Source of the DNA: Sideroxyarcus sp.
GTDB lineage: Bacteria; Pseudomonadota; Gammaproteobacteria; Burkholderiales; Gallionellaceae
Direction of reading: 5' to 3'
Assembly: GCA_030652215.1 (NCBI GenBank)
Contig: JAUSBC010000017.1
Coordinates: 40,990-104,989 of the forward strand
DNA length: 64,000 nt
Shown here: positions 60,977-64,000 of the stretch, in pieces
Layout of the letters: the number at the start of each line of letters is the position of its first letter
Position numbering within the stretch: position 1 is the stretch's first letter
Notes under the pieces: generated by a model
Seen by the model: only the letters and a program-made list of their open reading frames with translations
Database searches by the model: none
Told to the model about the DNA's origin: nothing
Program-made: the position numbers and the translations under genes

Positions 60977-61466
60977 TCTGCTGCTTTCGGTACTCGGCAG
61001 TAACGGAATCGACCAGCCGCTTCGCATTCGCCGCGTTCAGTCCCACCAGCACATACAGCGTGCCCTCCGGACCGTAAACGCGGCGGGCAATTTTGCTGCC
61101 GATCAGCGTGTCTTTTGTGATTGCGGATGCCTCAGCGCCTTCGCGCTTGTCTGTTGCCGGAGCACCGCCCGCGCCCCTGCTCCGCACCGATTCGCGCACC
61201 TCGCGCACCAGCCTCGCGCGTGCATCCGCAGCGGCCATTTGTTCCATAAATGCCGCCCCCGCCGGCGACTTTGCGGCCGATCCCACCGCCGCTAGCGCCA
61301 TGCCTTCCGCGCGCGCAGTGCAAACCCAATCCGGCGCGCGCGTATTCGATTGCGGGAATGCGCACTTCCTCTGCACTTTGGCAGCGCCGGGTGTCCGGCT
61401 TTCTCCCCGGGCATCGAAACCGCAAAGCAGCACGGCAGACAGCAACGCGCAAATCGGCAGGCGCAT
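60954..61466 (-). CDS. LPP20-like exported protein
   Basis: A 170-residue secreted protein. The signal peptide is LPICALLSAVLLCGFDARGE. The body has APDWVCTARAEGMALAAVGSAAKSPAG and AAADARARLVREVRESVRS, a pattern of the LPP20/LpoB-like lipoproteins (a short strand, then an Ala-rich helix), then YGPEGTLYVLVGLNAANAKR. There is no clear lipobox Cys. The start ATG 61466 lies one base after the stop of the membrane gene upstream, so the two are coupled. The last residues (SSPDGTK) come from a repeat element. Function unknown. Confidence 0.72.
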   Translation of the reverse strand: MRLPICALLSAVLLCGFDARGESRTPGAAKVQRKCAFPQSNTRAPDWVCTARAEGMALAAVGSAAKSPAGAAFMEQMAAADARARLVREVRESVRSRGAGGAPATDKREGAEASAITKDTLIGSKIARRVYGPEGTLYVLVGLNAANAKRLVDSVTAEYRKQQSSPDGTK

Positions 61467-61467
61467 C

Positions 61468-61905
61468 TTATGCGCCTGCAAAACGGTAAACCCCGAGGCC
61501 CAGCGCCGCGACAATGGCGAGCAAAACGACGGCGCCGAATTTGTGCTGCAGATGATCGAGCCGCGCGAACTCTTCCCAGCGGTCGGCCTGGGCGGCGGTT
61601 GCGCGCCGGAACACCAGCCATACGCAGTAGACATTGACGGCAATCGCAAGCAGGCCGAAAACAATCTTGGCGGCAAGCAGCGGATTTGCACCGGCACCGG
61701 CCAGCATGAAGGCCCCGGTCACCAGCACGCCCAGGAAGGCGGGAATTTCGACGAAGAGATCGACGCGCTTGTGCAGCGTGACCAGAATCAGCTCCTGCGC
61801 CCGGCCTTTACCCAGAAGAGCGCGTTCGAACAATGCTTCGGTGATTACGCATCCCAGCCAGATACCGGCAAAGGCAAGGTGCAGGGGCAAGAAAATCGAC
61901 TTCAT
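61468..61905 (-). CDS. Four-helix CopD-like membrane protein
   Basis: A 145-residue inner-membrane protein with four hydrophobic helices (about residues 3-22, 50-72, 76-98, 124-142). Conserved-looking His residues (PLHLAFAGIW near the start, DHLQHKFGA near 118) recall CopD and related haem- or copper-linked membrane families, but I cannot name the exact family. GGAGG seven bases before ATG 61905 is a strong ribosome site. Its start overlaps the stop of a small upstream frame. Confidence 0.75.
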   Translation of the reverse strand: MKSIFLPLHLAFAGIWLGCVITEALFERALLGKGRAQELILVTLHKRVDLFVEIPAFLGVLVTGAFMLAGAGANPLLAAKIVFGLLAIAVNVYCVWLVFRRATAAQADRWEEFARLDHLQHKFGAVVLLAIVAALGLGVYRFAGA

Positions 61906-62087
61906 GGCGCGACCTCCGCGTAGATTGAGATGCTTGTCATGACAAAGCAGGGCGCACGAAATTCAACGAGCGCACCAACAACAGCGGCCCTGCGGGGGTT
62001 TTTCAGCACGTGAGATAGACCTGCGAAAGCTAAGCCGCCCAGAAACATTGCCGAGATTAATGCGCCAGAAATATCTGAGATTTGCAT
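61902..62087 (-). CDS. Small one-helix protein next to the last attC site
   Basis: A 61-residue frame beginning ATG right after the core GTTAGGC of the last attC site, with one hydrophobic helix (LISAMFLGGLAFAGL), and ending in an ATGA overlap with the CopD-like gene. Starting just after attC is typical of a cassette gene, but no attC follows it. It may be a degraded last cassette or chance. Weak support. Confidence 0.35.
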   Translation of the reverse strand: MQISDISGALISAMFLGGLAFAGLSHVLKNPRRAAVVGALVEFRAPCFVMTSISIYAEVAP

Positions 62088-62089
62088 AT

Positions 62090-62155
62090 GCCTAACGTTT
62101 GAATTCACCGGCTGGCCGCGCTTTTCGGCCAGTCCGGTGGAATGATTGGTTCGGC
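62090..62155 (-). other. attC site 4 (last site of the array)
   Basis: Reading on the minus strand: GCCGAAC at 62155-62149, arms CCACCGGACTGGCCG and CGGCCAGCCGGTG, then GTTAGGC at 62096-62090. The first core has G where T is usual, but it exactly complements the GTTCGGC core at the other end of the same cassette (62750-62744). Confidence 0.75.
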
Positions 62156-62168
62156 GTCCTCATGACCA

Positions 62169-62468
62169 TCAGAGCGAGGGGCCTGTATCGCGGCTTGAAT
62201 GCCAAAAGGCGACAACATCGAGAGTTTTTCCGCGAACGCGGTAATAGACAAAGTATTGAACTCGGGGCAAGTACAACCTGCGAACAATATCGGGGCGTTT
62301 TGTTTCAACCTTGGTGCCGATGCCGGGTTCTTCAACGAGCAAGGCCAAAGCCGCCTCTATGTCCTTACGAATAGCTCCTGGGGCAGCAGGCCGATTTCCC
62401 CCCAACCATTCTGCCGCTCGTTCGATCTCCCGTTGTGCGCGGGGCTTGATTTGAGCGACAAGAGCCAA
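62169..62468 (-). CDS. ParE/RelE-family toxin (cassette gene)
   Basis: A 99-residue basic protein of the ParE/RelE superfamily: IKPRAQREIERAAEWL at the start, the central RRLYLPRVQYFVYYRV and the C-terminal VVAFWHSSRD are typical. It probably poisons gyrase or cleaves mRNA when not bound by its antitoxin. It begins with a TTG two bases after the antitoxin stop, and ends 13 bases before attC site 4. Stabilising toxin-antitoxin pairs are common in large cassette arrays. Confidence 0.85.
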   Translation of the reverse strand: MALVAQIKPRAQREIERAAEWLGGNRPAAPGAIRKDIEAALALLVEEPGIGTKVETKRPDIVRRLYLPRVQYFVYYRVRGKTLDVVAFWHSSRDTGPSL

Positions 62469-62470
62469 TG

Positions 62471-62692
62471 TCAGCCGAATCGTTTAAGCCGGGTGAATAA
62501 CTCTTCGGCAGAAATGCCTTCCTCGCGGTCAGCTTCCTCAAGCGCATCAAGTAGCTCAACTTCCTGCTGGGGCGGGAGCCGCACAGCTATCTCATCACCC
62601 CGAGCGATGACGGTCACGACCGTTCCCTCTGGAAGAGAGAGACCGTCCACGACAACCTTGCCGCCAACGATGGTTCCTGAAGCGATTTGCAT
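62471..62692 (-). CDS. Antitoxin partner of the ParE/RelE toxin (cassette gene)
   Basis: A 73-residue acidic protein upstream of the toxin. The first half (IVGGKVVVDGLSLPEGTVVTVIARG) looks like a small beta DNA-binding domain; the second half (VELLDALEEADREEGISAEELFTRLKRF) is the helical toxin-neutralising tail seen in addiction-module antitoxins. It starts about 52 bases after attC site 3. Confidence 0.8.
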   Translation of the reverse strand: MQIASGTIVGGKVVVDGLSLPEGTVVTVIARGDEIAVRLPPQQEVELLDALEEADREEGISAEELFTRLKRFG

Positions 62693-62743
62693 AACGTGAT
62701 ACTACTCCACTGCTAGTTGAGGGTGCAACCTGACTTGCCTGAC

Positions 62744-62817
62744 GCCGAACCTGTATAGCTAAGGGGCGCGCCGAAGGCGCGTCCCAGCGGCCGAAGGGAG
62801 CGAACTTGAGCGTAGAT
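62744..62817 (-). other. attC site 3
   Basis: Minus strand: a shortened first core ATCTAC (62817-62812; ATCTAAC minus one A), the segment CGCTCAAGTTCGCTCCCTT, a GC-rich stem GGGACGCGCC/GGCGCGCCCC, then the core GTTCGGC at 62750-62744. It shares CGCTCAAGTTCGCTCCCTT with attC site 1. Confidence 0.6.
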
Positions 62818-62831
62818 TGCATTTTTGAACC

Positions 62832-63056
62832 TCAGCCGAGCGGAAAAAAACGACCAACAAACAATGCCACTTTATTACCTGCAAATATTGCCACCCAAAG
62901 TAACAACGCGGCACACGCAGCAAGGACGAGTACTACAAAAGCAGAAGCTGCGGATAAGAATGCTATCGCGGCACCAAATGCAAACATTAATGAACTTATA
63001 GTCAGCCCAGCCCTTGCCAAGGTTAGCTGTGTAGATTTCTGAGCGTCTTGTGTCAT
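62832..63056 (-). CDS. Small two-helix membrane protein (cassette gene)
   Basis: A 74-residue protein with two hydrophobic segments (ISSLMFAFGAAIAFL and FVVLVLAACAALLLWVAIFA) and a basic end (VGRFFPLG). The ATG at 63056 lies 16 bases after the GTTAGAT core of attC site 2, and the stop 15 bases before attC site 3, so it fills a cassette exactly. No family recognised. Confidence 0.65.
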   Translation of the reverse strand: MTQDAQKSTQLTLARAGLTISSLMFAFGAAIAFLSAASAFVVLVLAACAALLLWVAIFAGNKVALFVGRFFPLG

Positions 63057-63071
63057 TCCGATTCTCTTGCA

Positions 63072-63143
63072 ATCTAACGTTGAAAATCACCGGACGAAGG
63101 CAAGCGCAGCTTGCCGGAGGTCCGGTGGATTGTGATGTTAGGC
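63072..63143 (-). other. attC site 2
   Basis: Minus strand: GCCTAAC at 63143-63137, arm CCACCGGAC, loop with CTCCGGCAAGCTGCG, arm GTCCGGTG, then GTTAGAT at 63078-63072. Both cores fit RYYYAAC and GTTRRRY. The stop codon of the phosphatase gene lies inside the first core. Confidence 0.82.
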
Positions 63144-63698
63144 CGCAGCATGATAAACACTGAATTGCCAGTATTTGTTAACGGGGCGCCTAGGGCCAAC
63201 CCAGCCCATTGCGAACAAATGCTTGGCGATTAGCATTGTCATGATGCCGTGCCCAACTAGAAATACTGAGCCATTCTCCTTTGCCAACTGAATTAACCTC
63301 TGGGCGGCAGCGCAAGCGCGATCATTAGCTTGTGCAAAGGACTCAGCGTTGGATGAGAAACCGCAGAACCAAGCTAAGCGGAAGATCACACCCCAGACGA
63401 AAAACGGCAGATTTGGAAAATGCCAATGGAGATGCGGAAGAGCTGCTTCACAAAATATTTCTTCGACAACGAGCGAGTTTCCTCGGCCCAAATATTTTGC
63501 CGACTGAACACTTCGTGGAAGTGTACTACTAACCAAAATACCCGAGGAAGCAGCGGCTTCCATTGTTTCAGACGGAACACCTTCGACAAGAATATCCGCT
63601 TGATCGTAGGCAGCAATCCACTCCTTCATTTGATGGGGGGTAATCCACGCCCAATGATGTAACTTTGGTTTTCCGTGACGAGCCAGCACTATGCGCAT
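63138..63698 (-). CDS. Histidine phosphatase-family protein (cassette gene)
   Basis: A 186-residue protein of the phosphoglycerate mutase-like histidine phosphatase fold. The phospho-acceptor His is in LARHGKP at residues 5-11, the Arg in STLPRSVQSA, and the second catalytic His in FLVGHGIMTML. The ATG at 63698 lies nine bases after the core of attC site 1, and its stop TAA is part of the first core of attC site 2, a typical cassette layout. Substrate unknown. Confidence 0.85.
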   Translation of the reverse strand: MRIVLARHGKPKLHHWAWITPHQMKEWIAAYDQADILVEGVPSETMEAAASSGILVSSTLPRSVQSAKYLGRGNSLVVEEIFCEAALPHLHWHFPNLPFFVWGVIFRLAWFCGFSSNAESFAQANDRACAAAQRLIQLAKENGSVFLVGHGIMTMLIAKHLFAMGWVGPRRPVNKYWQFSVYHAAA

Positions 63699-63706
63699 AA
63701 GGAAAA

Positions 63707-63775
63707 GCCTAACGTGGAGCTAACCGGCCGCCGGAGGCCGAACCAAAGGGAGCGAACTTGAGCGTAGGGTTAGGT
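63707..63775 (-). other. attC site 1
   Basis: Minus strand: ACCTAAC at 63775-63769, then CGCTCAAGTTCGCTCCCTTT, a stem GGCCTCCGGCGGCC, then the core GTTAGGC at 63713-63707. Both cores fit the consensus. Confidence 0.8.
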
Positions 63776-63797
63776 AACGGCACCAAACAAAGACCCA

Positions 63798-64000
63798 TTA
63801 GTCGGCACCACCATGTTCAATGTTGTGAATATTTTCTTCGCGCTGAACGTTAGATAGGCGACGTGCAATGTCATCTGACTCCAGCCATGTACGGAGATCA
63901 GTTGTTACTCTGGGAGGGGCCATTTCATTCATGAAATGCCACACAAAAGCAAAACCAACAATGGGCAAGAGCCACAAGAACAGTAGCTGTGCAATCTTTT
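63798..64000 (-). CDS. Partial small membrane protein (cassette gene, N-terminus outside)
   Basis: The last 66 residues of a gene that enters from the right edge. One hydrophobic helix (LLFLWLLPIVGFAFVW) is followed by a short soluble tail (VTTDLRTWLESDDIARRLSN) and the stop TAA at 63800-63798, 22 bases before attC site 1. No family recognised. It is too close to the window edge for the start to be seen. Confidence 0.6.
   Translation of the reverse strand, partial: KIAQLLFLWLLPIVGFAFVWHFMNEMAPPRVTTDLRTWLESDDIARRLSNVQREENIHNIEHGGAD

Larger units (their letters stand above)
62090..64000 (-). mobile_element. Integron gene-cassette array (partial, continues to the right)
   Basis: Four attC-like sites of 66-74 bases separate short gene units that are all read on the minus strand. 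Each gene starts a few bases after a GTTRRRY core and ends at or near the RYYYAAC core of the next site. The left border is at 62090; the right part continues beyond the window. The integrase, if there is one, should lie to the right. No integrase is visible here, so this could also be an array without one (CALIN). Confidence 0.8.

Noticed and set aside
62595..62822. 75-codon minus-strand frame over attC site 3 and the antitoxin start
   Set aside because: It reads through the attC stem and a different frame of the antitoxin; it is explained by the array structure.
63843..63855. GTTAGAT core-like sequence near the right edge
   Set aside because: It lies inside the coding frame of the partial cassette gene and has no matching arms, so it is probably chance.
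1..64000. CRISPR arrays, rRNA and tRNA genes
   Set aside because: No regularly spaced repeats with unique spacers, no cloverleaf-like sequence and no rRNA-like stretch was noticed on either strand; a covariance-model search was not possible here.

Overview
The window comes from the chromosome of a GC-rich Gram-negative bacterium, most likely a beta-proteobacterium. I would guess the Gallionellaceae/Nitrosomonadales. The guess rests on the protein families, on a PEP-CTERM protein, on a beta-type MSHA pilus cluster and on many short dispersed repeats; no rRNA or marker tree supports it.

Layout. 1-5342 (minus): the 5' part of ftsK, a LuxR-type response regulator, a hybrid histidine kinase, a Sco1-type copper chaperone and a DsbD_2-type membrane protein, most of them translationally coupled. 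5390-9956 (minus): a complete biotin block transcribed bioB-bioF-bioH-bioC-bioD. 10029-10745 (plus): comF. 10849-30797 (minus): a 20-kb MSHA-type type IV pilus cluster, transcribed mshE, mshG, a prepilin, a membrane protein, mshA, mshC, a nucleotidyltransferase that does not belong to the pilus set, then mshD, O, P, Q and mshI to mshN. 30890-36123: trmL, gpsA, an SH3 protein, secB, grxC, a membrane rhodanese, a Wzy/PglL-type glycan ligase and a DUF2892 protein. 36289-41806: an RND efflux pair, a PEP-CTERM protein and a small ArsR-family regulator with the two cysteines of the SqrR/BigR persulfide sensors. 41944-46431 (plus): gpmI, envC, a CtpA protease and a hypothetical gene. 46464-57018: c-di-GMP enzymes, lipoprotein and soluble hydrolases, a polysaccharide deacetylase, a methyltransferase, a PAS protein, a Tat-exported dienelactone hydrolase and wrbA. 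57048-62087: an alpha-glucan phosphorylase, a UbiB-family kinase-like protein, an LPP20-like protein and small membrane proteins. 62090-64000: part of an integron gene-cassette array with four attC sites, a toxin-antitoxin pair, a histidine phosphatase and two small membrane proteins.

How it fits together. The pilus cluster holds the motor, platform, secretin, assembly proteins, major and minor pilins and a giant tip or adhesin protein (MshQ). Candidate sigma-70 promoters lie before mshE, mshA and mshI, and a strong terminator follows mshA. The RND operon has a palindromic operator inside its promoter, and a related site lies before the SqrR/BigR-like gene; with the linked DUF2892 and rhodanese genes this looks like a reactive-sulfur regulon.

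Most notable: (1) the integron array, whose cassette ends have matching core-site variants; (2) a nucleotidyltransferase inserted in the msh operon next to a MshD with a 78-residue leader; (3) the predicted persulfide-responsive efflux circuit; (4) dispersed repeats that have supplied gene ends, a prepilin leader and a tandem duplication.
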